Origin: Ewingella allii
GTDB lineage: Bacteria; Pseudomonadota; Gammaproteobacteria; Enterobacterales; Enterobacteriaceae
Length of the DNA: 64,000 nucleotides
Assembly: GCF_044430645.1 (NCBI RefSeq)
Contig: NZ_JAWUDN010000006.1
Span: 214,974 to 278,973, forward strand
Direction of reading: 5' to 3'
Part shown: in pieces, positions 26,315 through 34,641 of the stretch
How positions within the stretch are numbered: the first letter of the stretch is position 1
Layout: each line of letters starts with the position of its first letter
Translations under genes and position numbers: made by a program
The notes under the pieces: generated by a model
Told to the model about the DNA's origin: nothing
The model's database searches: none
What the model saw: only the letters and a program-made list of their open reading frames with translations

Positions 26315-28153
26315 ATGAACGCCACTACCCCGCAACAAGCCGCCGCGCCACGCCTGCCGGTGCTGGAAGTCCAAAATCTCACCACCTCGTTTCGTGGTGA
26401 AGATGACTGGCTGCCGGTGGTGCGCGGCCTGTCGTTTGAGGTCTATCCGGGGGAGACGCTGGCGATTGTGGGCGAATCCGGCTCGGGAAAAAGCGTCACT
26501 TCGCTGTCGGTGATGCGCCTGCTGAAAGCCCAGTCGAGCAAGATTGAAGGGGTGGTTAACCTCAATCAGCGCAGTCTGCTGGGGCTGTCGGACAAGGCGA
26601 TGCGCGACATTCGCGGCAACGAAATGGCGATGATTTTTCAGGAGCCGATGACCTCGCTCAATCCGACGTTTAGCATCGGCAGGCAGATTGCGGAAAGCCT
26701 GAAACGCCATCGCGGGATGTCGTCGAAACAGGCGCGGGCCGAGACGCTGCGCCTGCTGGAGAAGGTGCGTATTCCTAATGCGCAGGCGCGGTTTGATGAG
26801 TATCCACACCAGTTTTCCGGCGGTATGCGCCAGCGGGTCATGATTGCCATGGCGCTGGCGTTAAAACCCAAACTGCTGATTGCCGATGAGCCCACTACCG
26901 CGCTGGATGTCACCATCCAAGGGCAGATCCTCGACCTGATTAAAACCTTGCAGGAAGAGGAGGGGATGGCGGTGCTATTCATCACCCATGATATGGGCGT
27001 AGTGGCGGAAATCGCTGACCGCACGCTGGTAATGTATCGCGGCGAGTGCGTAGAAAGTGGCGAAACCGCCGAGCTGTTCCATCGCCCGCAGCATCCTTAT
27101 ACCCGCGCCCTGCTGGCGGCGGTGCCGAAGCTTGGCTCAATGCAGGGGCGGCCTTGGCCGCTGCGTTTCCCGCAAATCGACCTGCAAACGGGCGCCTCGA
27201 CCCAGCCGCTAGAAGTTGCCAATACGCCAGACAGCGGGCAGACGCCGGTCTTGTCGGTGAAGAATCTCAGTGCGCGATTCCCGGTCTACGGTGGTTTGTT
27301 GAGCCGACAGGTGGGGGCGGTTCACGCGGTGGAAAACATCAGTTTTGATCTGTTGCAGGGGGAAACCCTGTCGCTGGTAGGCGAGTCGGGCTGTGGGAAA
27401 TCTACTACCGGCCGCGCCGTCACTCGCCTGATGACCCCGCACAGCGGCGAGATCGACTTCGACGGCTTTGACGTGATGAACATTGATAAACGGCAAATTC
27501 TACAAATGCGCCAGCGCATTCAGATGATTTTTCAGGACCCGTTCGCCAGCCTCAACCCGCGCATGCGTATCGGCGACGCCTTAATCGAGCCGATGCTGCA
27601 ACACAAGCTGCATAATCGCGCCGACGCCAAAGAGAAGGCCGCCGCGCTGCTGCACAAAGTGGGGTTGTCGCCGGATATGATGCGCCGCTTCCCGCACGAG
27701 TTCTCCGGCGGCCAGCGCCAGCGTATCTGCATCGCCCGCGCACTGACCCTCGACCCGAAAGTGATTGTCGCCGACGAATCTGTCTCGGCGCTGGACGTGT
27801 CGGTTAAGGCTCAGGTGGTGAATTTACTGCTCGATTTGCAGGAGAGCATGAACCTCTCTTACCTGTTTATCTCCCACGACATGGCGGTAGTGGAGCGTGT
27901 TAGCCATCGGGTGGCGGTGATGTATCTGGGGGAAATTGTGGAAATCGGCCCGCGCGCCGCCATCTTCGACAACCCGCAGCACGCCTATACTCGCAAGCTA
28001 ATGGCATCAGTGCCGGTGCCAGACCCGGCGCGGCGTGGCTTGAAGCGCCATATGCAGGTGGATGAGCTGAAAAGCCCGGTGCGCGATAACAGCTATGTGC
28101 CGCCGATTCGCCAATATCATGAAGTGTCGAAAGGCCATTTCGTGCAGGTCTAA
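26315..28153 (+). CDS. Peptide ABC transporter double ATP-binding protein (GsiA-like)
   Basis: A 612-residue protein with two complete ABC ATPase domains in one chain, as in glutathione importer GsiA. Domain 1 has Walker A GESGSGKS and signature FSGGMRQRVMIAMAL. Domain 2 has Walker A GESGCGKS and signature FSGGQRQRICIARAL. Both have the OppD/OppF C-terminal zinc-less extension (HPYTRALLAAVP; HAYTRKLMASVP). It energises the permeases encoded divergently at 19978-21764; no other ATPase is present in that operon. A GGAGAAAG ribosome site precedes the ATG. Confidence 0.93.
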   Translation: MNATTPQQAAAPRLPVLEVQNLTTSFRGEDDWLPVVRGLSFEVYPGETLAIVGESGSGKSVTSLSVMRLLKAQSSKIEGVVNLNQRSLLGLSDKAMRDIRGNEMAMIFQEPMTSLNPTFSIGRQIAESLKRHRGMSSKQARAETLRLLEKVRIPNAQARFDEYPHQFSGGMRQRVMIAMALALKPKLLIADEPTTALDVTIQGQILDLIKTLQEEEGMAVLFITHDMGVVAEIADRTLVMYRGECVESGETAELFHRPQHPYTRALLAAVPKLGSMQGRPWPLRFPQIDLQTGASTQPLEVANTPDSGQTPVLSVKNLSARFPVYGGLLSRQVGAVHAVENISFDLLQGETLSLVGESGCGKSTTGRAVTRLMTPHSGEIDFDGFDVMNIDKRQILQMRQRIQMIFQDPFASLNPRMRIGDALIEPMLQHKLHNRADAKEKAAALLHKVGLSPDMMRRFPHEFSGGQRQRICIARALTLDPKVIVADESVSALDVSVKAQVVNLLLDLQESMNLSYLFISHDMAVVERVSHRVAVMYLGEIVEIGPRAAIFDNPQHAYTRKLMASVPVPDPARRGLKRHMQVDELKSPVRDNSYVPPIRQYHEVSKGHFVQV

Positions 28154-28384
28154 GCTATTTTACTGGCTATGTAGAACGCGGCGGGGCGCGCCCTCCGCGT
28201 TCCAGCCGCCTGCAACCATGCTCCCGTTTGCCACAGCAAGTTTCTTAACATCTCCTCACGTAAAGTTAATCCTTTCATTAAAAGTTGTTATAAAATAGCG
28301 CCCTCGCTTTCGACGAGTTCCCTCGTCAGACTTGGTATGCGAACTACATTTAAAACGCAACAGGTTAATTTCTTAGGAGTTTTC

Positions 28385-29359
28385 ATGTCTAACCAGTTCC
28401 CAAACTCACGCCTTCGCCGCCTGAGACAGTCCGATTCAATGCGCGCTCTTTTTCAGGAAACCGAATTTAGCGTGAATGACTTGGTACTGCCGATTTTCGT
28501 AGAGGAAGAGACATCTGAATACGTGCCGATCGAAGCCATGCCTGGTGTGATGCGTATCCCTGAATCCCGCCTGGCGTTTGAAATTGAACGCTATGCCCGC
28601 GCCGGTATTCGCTCGGTGATGACCTTTGGTATCTCCAAACATATGGATGCCACCGGCAGCGATACCTGGAATGAAAACGGTCTGGTGGCGCGCATGGCGC
28701 GTATTTGTAAAGACACCGTGCCGGAAATGATCGTGATGTCCGACACCTGTTTCTGTGAATACACCTCCCACGGCCACTGCGGCGTGCTGCACGACCACGG
28801 CGTCGACAACGACGCCACGCTGAAAAACCTCGGCAAGCAAGCCGTGGTGGCCGCCGCCGCCGGGGCTGATTTCATCGCGCCTTCTGCGGCTCAGGACGGC
28901 CAAGTACAAGCCATCCGCAGCGCGCTGGACGAAGCGGGTTTTATCGACACCTCCATCATGGCGTACTCCACTAAGTTTGCTTCTTCGCTGTACGGGCCAT
29001 TCCGCGAGGCGGGCGGCAGCGTTTTGAAAGGCAACCGCAAGCAGTACCAGATGAACCCAATGAACCGCCGCGAAGCCGTGCGCGAATCGCTGATGGATGA
29101 GCAAGAGGGCGCTGATGCGCTGATGGTGAAACCTGCCGGTGCTTACCTCGACGTGATCCGCGATATCCGCGAAGCATCGCGCCTGCCTTTGGCGGCGTAT
29201 CAGGTCAGTGGTGAATACGCGATGATCAAATTCGCTGCGCAGGCCGGTGCCATTGACGAGCGCGCCGTGGTGCGTGAAAGCTTAGGTGCCATTAAACGCG
29301 CCGGTGCCGATATCATCCTGACCTACTTCGCGATGGATATTGCTGAAAACGGCCTCTAA
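28385..29359 (+). CDS. hemB: Delta-aminolevulinic acid dehydratase (porphobilinogen synthase)
   Basis: A 324-residue HemB, the same length as E. coli. It condenses two 5-aminolevulinate molecules to porphobilinogen in haem synthesis. The zinc-binding cysteine segment is SDTCFCEYTSHGHCG. The Schiff-base lysine regions are YSTKFASSLYGPFREA and MVKPAGAYLD. The start at 28385 has AGGAG 6 bases upstream; the open frame to 28337 is an extension. A strong terminator follows. Confidence 0.96.
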   Translation: MSNQFPNSRLRRLRQSDSMRALFQETEFSVNDLVLPIFVEEETSEYVPIEAMPGVMRIPESRLAFEIERYARAGIRSVMTFGISKHMDATGSDTWNENGLVARMARICKDTVPEMIVMSDTCFCEYTSHGHCGVLHDHGVDNDATLKNLGKQAVVAAAAGADFIAPSAAQDGQVQAIRSALDEAGFIDTSIMAYSTKFASSLYGPFREAGGSVLKGNRKQYQMNPMNRREAVRESLMDEQEGADALMVKPAGAYLDVIRDIREASRLPLAAYQVSGEYAMIKFAAQAGAIDERAVVRESLGAIKRAGADIILTYFAMDIAENGL

Positions 29360-29378
29360 TCGCTTGAGTCGTCAGCAA

Positions 29379-29410
29379 GAAAAGCCGGGCTTTGATGCCC
29401 GGCTTTTTTA
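29379..29410 (+). terminator. Terminator after hemB
   Basis: A stem AAAGCCGGGC / GCCCGGCTTT with a short loop is followed by a T-run, 20 bases after the hemB stop. Confidence 0.88.
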
Positions 29411-29439
29411 TCCGCTAAACACAGCGAATGTCAGTCAGG

Positions 29440-30459
29440 TCATTCGCAACGGCGGTTTTTTGTTGCCGGGTGCAATTGATAATAAGCGCGACCATAGGGC
29501 TTACTATTATTCGTCGGCGGTGTAGCCACCTTCAGCCCGGAAACAAACAGTTGTGAATATTCACCTGAAACCCTCTGTTCCGGGTTACTGCTGGTTTCGA
29601 GATCGACATAGGTATAGCTCGATGGGTTATCTCGGTTAAATGACCAGATACCAATAAAGCTCAGTGGAGTGAGTTTGGCAAAGCGAGTTAGCGTATTGAC
29701 ATCGTCGAGCTTGAACATACTGGCATCATCGTTAAGTCCAATCATCGGCGTGATTGCTACCTTGCTTAATCGTTGTTTTTCAGTGAGATCGGGATAAAGC
29801 GGGGCAATCTGCGCACTGATGCTCAGGGCCGCGTCGACCGCTGCCTTACCCATGTCAGTTTGGGTTGAAGGGTCATTATCGGGATCGCCATAGTCCATTG
29901 CCATACCGTTTACGCTGAATTCAAAACCGGCATCTTTCGCCAGTTTAAGAATCGCGACGCCACTTGGATTCAAACCCGTAGGCATGGTTGGGAGGGTGAA
30001 ACTGATTGCTACGTCGGGTTTGCGGCTGGCGACATTCTTAAGTGCAGCACAGATCTTCACGGCATCGAACAGGCCATTTTCCAAATCAAAGTCCAGCCCT
30101 TTGGCTTCGTAGAGTTCAATGGTGGTGATATAGATCTCTTCGAGTTCAGTAATGGAGAAATGGGTTGAGATATCAGAGTTAGAAGCCCCGCCAAATGAAA
30201 TGATCACCGACAGCCCCGCGCTGTTTAGCTCTTGCGCCAGAGGGAGCGCCCAGTCTAAAGGCATGGCAGAACTGGCTGCCCAGCATGGCGTATTGGTTTC
30301 GGGATTCAGTGTGATAAAACCAAAAATCAATCCATCAATTTTCCATCTTAGTGCCCGCTCGTAATAGATTGGATTTGGGCGGCCCTGCGGGTAATTTTGC
30401 CAGTCGCTCCATTGTGCATTAATCGTGACATCAATATAGGGGGTATATGAATTAGGCAT
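29440..30459 (-). CDS. GH18 family chitinase-like protein
   Basis: A 339-residue single-domain glycoside hydrolase family 18 protein. The family catalytic signature is reduced to GLDFDLE with D123, D125 and the acid/base E127, and the preceding substrate strand is VIISFGGAS. There is no signal peptide (MPNSYTPYIDVTIN). It resembles bacterial GH18 enzymes of the ChiC/chitinase 63 type. It lies 45 bases downstream of luxI on the same strand with AGGAA before the ATG, so it is probably in the luxI operon. Confidence 0.85.
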   Translation of the reverse strand: MPNSYTPYIDVTINAQWSDWQNYPQGRPNPIYYERALRWKIDGLIFGFITLNPETNTPCWAASSAMPLDWALPLAQELNSAGLSVIISFGGASNSDISTHFSITELEEIYITTIELYEAKGLDFDLENGLFDAVKICAALKNVASRKPDVAISFTLPTMPTGLNPSGVAILKLAKDAGFEFSVNGMAMDYGDPDNDPSTQTDMGKAAVDAALSISAQIAPLYPDLTEKQRLSKVAITPMIGLNDDASMFKLDDVNTLTRFAKLTPLSFIGIWSFNRDNPSSYTYVDLETSSNPEQRVSGEYSQLFVSGLKVATPPTNNSKPYGRAYYQLHPATKNRRCE

Positions 30460-30504
30460 AATAAATTCCTCGTATATGTTATTAGGTCTATTTTAAAAAT
30501 GGGA

Positions 30505-31170
30505 TCACAGAGTTTTATTAAAGAGCGCATTATAAGTTTTAGTATTAATATTCATAAAAATAACCGTGGTATCGGTTTTGCCAATACGAATAGCTTCGCC
30601 AACACGATTAATGGAAATACCCTGAATCAAGAGCATTCTTTCAATGGCGGTGGTGGTGACAAAGACATAACGCGAAATATCATTGTGCTGAGCGTACATC
30701 ACCAAATTGCGTAATAAGCGAATAACGGATTGCGAAAAGCCGTAACTTTTTGAGTCGGCATTTTTTTCAAATGAGAAGCGGGAAAGCTCGCGGACGCTGT
30801 CAGAGCTGGGTATTGGCTGCTCGCTTTGCCAAAGGTAGGGGAAGATTTCACTGAGCATATAGGGGCTGGTGGTCGGCAATAACCTGACGCAGCCTTTAAC
30901 ATTATTATTAATGTCAGTTGTAACAATATATTGGGTTTGGTCATTGTCGAACTGATCGATTTCTAAATCATCAATGCTCGATACATCCCATTTGAGTCGT
31001 TGTTTAAATACGCGATGGCGTAAACCAAACATCGATAATAAGAGTTCTTGATTTTCCATTCCCCCAGAAATACAGCCATACAAAGAAGGGGATGGAATAT
31101 CTTTATTAAGGATCTGGTGGCTGAGAGGAATAATCGTTCTCGCCAGCGGAATAATATCTGCTGTGCTCAT
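30505..31170 (-). CDS. LuxI-family acyl-homoserine-lactone synthase
   Basis: A 221-residue autoinducer synthase. It makes N-acyl-homoserine lactones from SAM and acyl-ACP. Invariant residues are visible: LRHRVFKQRLKWD (Arg, Phe and Trp of the active-site platform), DQFD (acidic pair), CVRLLPTTSPYML and ELSRF (Glu, Ser, Arg, Phe). It has about 37 residues before the usual start. An internal ATG at 31059 would give a normal N-terminus but has a poorly spaced GGGGGA. The DNA is AT-rich. The neighbours are two chitinase-type genes and a luxR gene. Confidence 0.92.
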   Translation of the reverse strand: MSTADIIPLARTIIPLSHQILNKDIPSPSLYGCISGGMENQELLLSMFGLRHRVFKQRLKWDVSSIDDLEIDQFDNDQTQYIVTTDINNNVKGCVRLLPTTSPYMLSEIFPYLWQSEQPIPSSDSVRELSRFSFEKNADSKSYGFSQSVIRLLRNLVMYAQHNDISRYVFVTTTAIERMLLIQGISINRVGEAIRIGKTDTTVIFMNINTKTYNALFNKTL

Positions 31171-31230
31171 GGTTAATTCTCATCATTTAAAGAGGAGTGC
31201 CTGCCGTAGCGGGGACTCATTTTTACCAGG

Positions 31231-31258
31231 AAAAACTGGGGAACAGAATGTTCCCCAG
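31231..31258 (-). terminator. Terminator after the large chitinase gene
   Basis: On the minus strand a perfect 9-bp stem CTGGGGAAC / GTTCCCCAG is followed by TTTTTCC. It lies 17 bases after the chitinase stop and separates it from luxI, so luxI needs its own promoter. Confidence 0.85.
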
Positions 31259-31274
31259 ATGGAGTGTGACTTAC

Positions 31275-33578
31275 TTACTTGTTATTACCCGGATTGCGGC
31301 CGCGTGGTGCGCAGGCTCTGCGAGACGGGCTGTTTGGCTGGCCGTCGGTTGGGTTAGCACCCAACTTGAGCCATGGTTCGCCACCTGCCGAGTCTTCAGT
31401 GCCAGGCTCAGTGCCCTGCGTCCACCATTTCGCCACATAGTTGCTGCCTTTCCAGCTCACATGGTCGCCTTGGTTATACACAGCATTAGCATCCCATTGT
31501 GGGTAAGCGGAAGCGGGTTTCACAGTGACATCGTAAGATGCCGTGCTGGTCAGCCCACCCACGTCAGTGACGGTCAGTTTGAAGGTCAACTTCTCGTCAG
31601 CCAGCACCGATGGTGCGATATAATTCAGCGTGCTGCCGGTTACTGAAGTCGCCTTGACGTTAGCCGGTAGCGTCCAGAAGTAGCTCAATGGCTGGCCTTC
31701 CGGGTCAGACGATTTAGTCCCGCTCAGAGTACCTGAAGCGCCACTGTTAACGGTCTGGTTGCCAGAGACAGAAGCCACCGGTGGCTGGTTTGCTCCACCA
31801 ACAACGGTGAAGGTATAGCTGCTTGTACCGGTTTTGCTGCCGTCGGACACGGTCAGTGAAACGGTGTAGCTGCTTTGGAAGCCCGTTTGCGGAACTTTTG
31901 CATAAATGATCGGGTCTGTCAGCCTACCCCTGAATTCCAGACCGGCTGGCACGCTCCACTGATAAGTGATGGGATCACCCTCTGGGTCGAAGGAATGAGT
32001 CCCATCAAAGGTCAACTCGGTCGCTGGTAAGACCGGGCTTTTCGGCCCTTCGATTTGCGCGACAGGGGCGCGGTCAACCGGATCTGGCGAAGTGTTGATG
32101 CCTTTAAAGTAGAACGGCGACATATCAATTTTTTGCGTGATAATCGGCGAGCCCAGGCCTTCGCGAGCCGCGTTGACCAGCAAACCGTTGTCCTGATCGG
32201 CAGTCCAGGTAAACACGCCGCCCAGCCCTCTATTGCGTGCATAAGCCGCTTTAGCTTTGACTGTACGTGGCGTATCCAAGGACAGGAACAGCTTAGACGT
32301 TGAGCTATACAGGTAATCTGCATCAGCGACTTCATCGGTATAGAGGTCAAAGCCGTTTTTACCTTTTTGCGCTTCTAAATCGAGGTAGTTGTTGATGATG
32401 TCATACCATTCGGTACTGCCTGACTCGAAAGTCCCCGTGGTGGTAGCCGCGCCCGGCTCATAGGTGCCGACCAGTGGAGAAAGTTGCGAGATAGAGGCAT
32501 TGCGGGCGTTACGGGTGTAACCGGCATAGCCGATATTGATATTGCTTTGCTGAACACCCAGACCAATCAGGAAGTCCACGGCTGCGTCGGTGCCATAGGT
32601 GGTGGCTTCGGTTTTGTGCAGGTTAGTGTGGTGGTTCAACGCCGGAGCCCAAGGGGTGCCGAAGAAGTCATAAGTCATCAGGTTGATGCCGTTAAGACCT
32701 GCATCCAATAAGCCCGGAATGTCCGATTTTGCCAGAATGGCTGGATCCGCGGATGATGCGATACTGATCTTGGTATTCGGCAGACCCGCATTATTGAAGG
32801 CGTTGCGTAACTCTCTGATCAAATGCACGTAGTAGACGCTATCGTCTTCAGCATATGGGTTGTTGTTACCCGGCGCACCTGGGTATTCCCAGTCGATATC
32901 CACTTCAGAGAACATTGGGAAACGTTTAAAGATATCCACAATGCTGGATGTGAAGCGTACCCGCTGGATTGGATCGCGAGCCATGTTGTAGAAACCATTA
33001 CTCATAGTCCAGCCACCTACGCTGAAGGAGAGCACCAGATCGTGGCCTTCGGCTTTAGCGCGTTTTTGTAAATCACGCAAACCACCGAGTACGCCCTGAA
33101 CTTTCTCCTGCTGGAAATCGTCCGGCATGTTGACTTCTAGGTAGCCTGGGAAGCCGTTGTTAACGAAAGTCTGGGTATCGCCCCACACGTCAAGGAAAGT
33201 GACAGAGCCTTCCTGATCATGCAGACCGAAGGCTGCGGCGCCGTTAGCGATCGCGGTGGATTTCTCACCCAGGTCGCCGAGAATACCAACGAAACCGATG
33301 ATCAGTTTGTCGAAAGCCGTCGGTGCGACCAGTGCCAGGTCAACGCCACGGCCCCGGTCAGCGGGTTGCTGGCTGCCTTGCAGACGGCCGTCATACTGCG
33401 ACCAGTCTGTGTAGTAACCAAATACCTTAGGACGACCGGCGTTGTTGTACTTGTTGTACACCGGCTTAGCTACGCGGGCAGAGGTATAGCTGTATTTCTC
33501 TGTAGAAGTAGCGGGATCAAAACCATCGATGCGGTAGGATTCTTCTGTAGCAGCATCAGGTTTAATGATATTTGACAT
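31275..33578 (-). CDS. Multidomain chitinase: GH18, two PKD-like repeats, CBM5/12
   Basis: A 767-residue chitinase. The GH18 barrel spans about 48-490 with SFSVGGW and the complete catalytic motif VDIDWEYPG (D227, D229, E231). Two PKD/cadherin-like repeats follow (about 515-600 and 603-690, each with FDPEGDPITYQW or SDPEGQPLSYFW). A chitin-binding domain comes next (WDANAVYNQGDHVSWKG...EPWLKL). There is no signal peptide, so export must use a lysis-type or other route. The C-terminus ends in an odd basic tail (SPSRRACAPRGRNPGNNK). AAGGAA lies 7 bases before the ATG. Confidence 0.93.
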   Translation of the reverse strand: MSNIIKPDAATEESYRIDGFDPATSTEKYSYTSARVAKPVYNKYNNAGRPKVFGYYTDWSQYDGRLQGSQQPADRGRGVDLALVAPTAFDKLIIGFVGILGDLGEKSTAIANGAAAFGLHDQEGSVTFLDVWGDTQTFVNNGFPGYLEVNMPDDFQQEKVQGVLGGLRDLQKRAKAEGHDLVLSFSVGGWTMSNGFYNMARDPIQRVRFTSSIVDIFKRFPMFSEVDIDWEYPGAPGNNNPYAEDDSVYYVHLIRELRNAFNNAGLPNTKISIASSADPAILAKSDIPGLLDAGLNGINLMTYDFFGTPWAPALNHHTNLHKTEATTYGTDAAVDFLIGLGVQQSNINIGYAGYTRNARNASISQLSPLVGTYEPGAATTTGTFESGSTEWYDIINNYLDLEAQKGKNGFDLYTDEVADADYLYSSTSKLFLSLDTPRTVKAKAAYARNRGLGGVFTWTADQDNGLLVNAAREGLGSPIITQKIDMSPFYFKGINTSPDPVDRAPVAQIEGPKSPVLPATELTFDGTHSFDPEGDPITYQWSVPAGLEFRGRLTDPIIYAKVPQTGFQSSYTVSLTVSDGSKTGTSSYTFTVVGGANQPPVASVSGNQTVNSGASGTLSGTKSSDPEGQPLSYFWTLPANVKATSVTGSTLNYIAPSVLADEKLTFKLTVTDVGGLTSTASYDVTVKPASAYPQWDANAVYNQGDHVSWKGSNYVAKWWTQGTEPGTEDSAGGEPWLKLGANPTDGQPNSPSRRACAPRGRNPGNNK

Positions 33579-33739
33579 AAGTATTCCTTACATTTCGCTA
33601 AGAGATTAAGTTTCTATGCCGAATAAAAATTCGGCTATAGAACCCGTTGAGGTATTCCAGACTTCGAGAATGAGTTTGGACTCAATTAATATTTATGCAA
33701 ATTAGCGATATTTTACTTAATCTTTATTGCTCATGGACT

Positions 33740-33768
33740 TATAGATAATAAAGAAAAAAAGTGATCAA
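33740..33768 (-). promoter_or_regulatory. Candidate chitinase promoter abutting the lux box
   Basis: On the minus strand TTGATC starts immediately after the lux box (33768-33763), and TCTATA or TATAAG lies 17-19 bases further. The lux box centre would be about 45 bases upstream of the start site, the geometry of the class II luxI operon promoter. The hexamers are imperfect. Confidence 0.5.
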
Positions 33769-33788
33769 ACCTGACAGTTATTGCAGGT
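33769..33788. promoter_or_regulatory. lux box: 20-bp LuxR-type operator
   Basis: ACCTG-N10-CAGGT with perfect 5-bp arms, extended to 6 bp by A and T on the flanks. Length and arms match the classical lux box. It lies between the divergent chitinase and luxR genes. Confidence 0.82.
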
Positions 33789-33805
33789 TCCTGAATGTGG
33801 AATAA

Positions 33806-33833
33806 TTGACAGTTCCCTTAAGCTTTCTATAAT
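33806..33833 (+). promoter_or_regulatory. Sigma-70 promoter of luxR
   Basis: TTGACA (33806-33811) and TATAAT (33828-33833) are both consensus with a 16-base spacer. The predicted start at about 33840 puts the lux box centre near -61. Confidence 0.8.
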
Positions 33834-33866
33834 CACAGCACGGCTCACCTTATGCGTGGTTATAAT

Positions 33867-34583
33867 ATGATCAAAAGTGAGGGTGTATATACTAAGTTTA
33901 CCGATCTCAATTACCTGGTCGATGACCAAATAAAAATCAAACTGGATAGGTGGATTTATTCAATAAAATTCGATAGTTATGCCTACGTCATCGTGCCCAC
34001 TACCGGCTTCGATGACCTCTTTATACTGGAGGGTTTTAATGCGGAATGGAGGCGGCAATATATAGAGTATGGCTTTAACAAAATCGACCCAATTATTAAT
34101 AAAGCACAGCACTACCAGTCACCTAATATTTGGACAAGCATCGACTTATCTTTAGATGACCAATTTTTGAATTGCGCAAGAATACACGGCATTCGTTATG
34201 GCTATTCAATATCATTACCCTTGAATGAGAAATATATTGGCGTGCTAAGCGTGGTCCGAAAAGATGATTATTTTATTTCCAATAAGGACTCGATAAGTAT
34301 TATTGGCATGATGTCTATTTATCTACAGGAGTTTAATAATTGTGCAGCAAAACACTTTAATAAGTCTAATGAAGAGCGGATTGTTTTACCTTCGTTAACC
34401 AGCCGAGAGCAGGAGTGCCTGCACTGGCTGGCCGAAGGGAAGACCAGTTGGGAAATCAGCCGAATCCTCTCCATCTCGGAAAGAACGGCGGTTTTCCACA
34501 TTAATAACTGCATGTTGAAATTGGGGGCGAAGAACCGGGTGCAGGCGATCATGAAGGCGGTGAGGGCAAATGTGTTGAAGTGA
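33867..34583 (+). CDS. LuxR-family quorum-sensing transcriptional regulator
   Basis: A 238-residue AHL receptor. The N-terminal autoinducer-binding domain keeps the ligand-contact positions: W and Y in NAEWRRQYIEYG, D in IDPIINKA and W in SPNIWTSI. The C-terminal HTH is LTSREQECLHWLAEGKTSWEISRILSISERTAVFHINNCMLKLG. The start at 33867 gives a family-like N-terminus; an ATG at 33852 would leave a very short leader after the predicted start site. It is divergent from the chitinase and probably binds the lux box at 33769. Confidence 0.9.
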   Translation: MIKSEGVYTKFTDLNYLVDDQIKIKLDRWIYSIKFDSYAYVIVPTTGFDDLFILEGFNAEWRRQYIEYGFNKIDPIINKAQHYQSPNIWTSIDLSLDDQFLNCARIHGIRYGYSISLPLNEKYIGVLSVVRKDDYFISNKDSISIIGMMSIYLQEFNNCAAKHFNKSNEERIVLPSLTSREQECLHWLAEGKTSWEISRILSISERTAVFHINNCMLKLGAKNRVQAIMKAVRANVLK

Positions 34584-34641
34584 AAGGATGAAAAAGCGAC
34601 ATCAACAGATGCCGCTGCGCGACGAGCTCGGCGTTTTGCGC

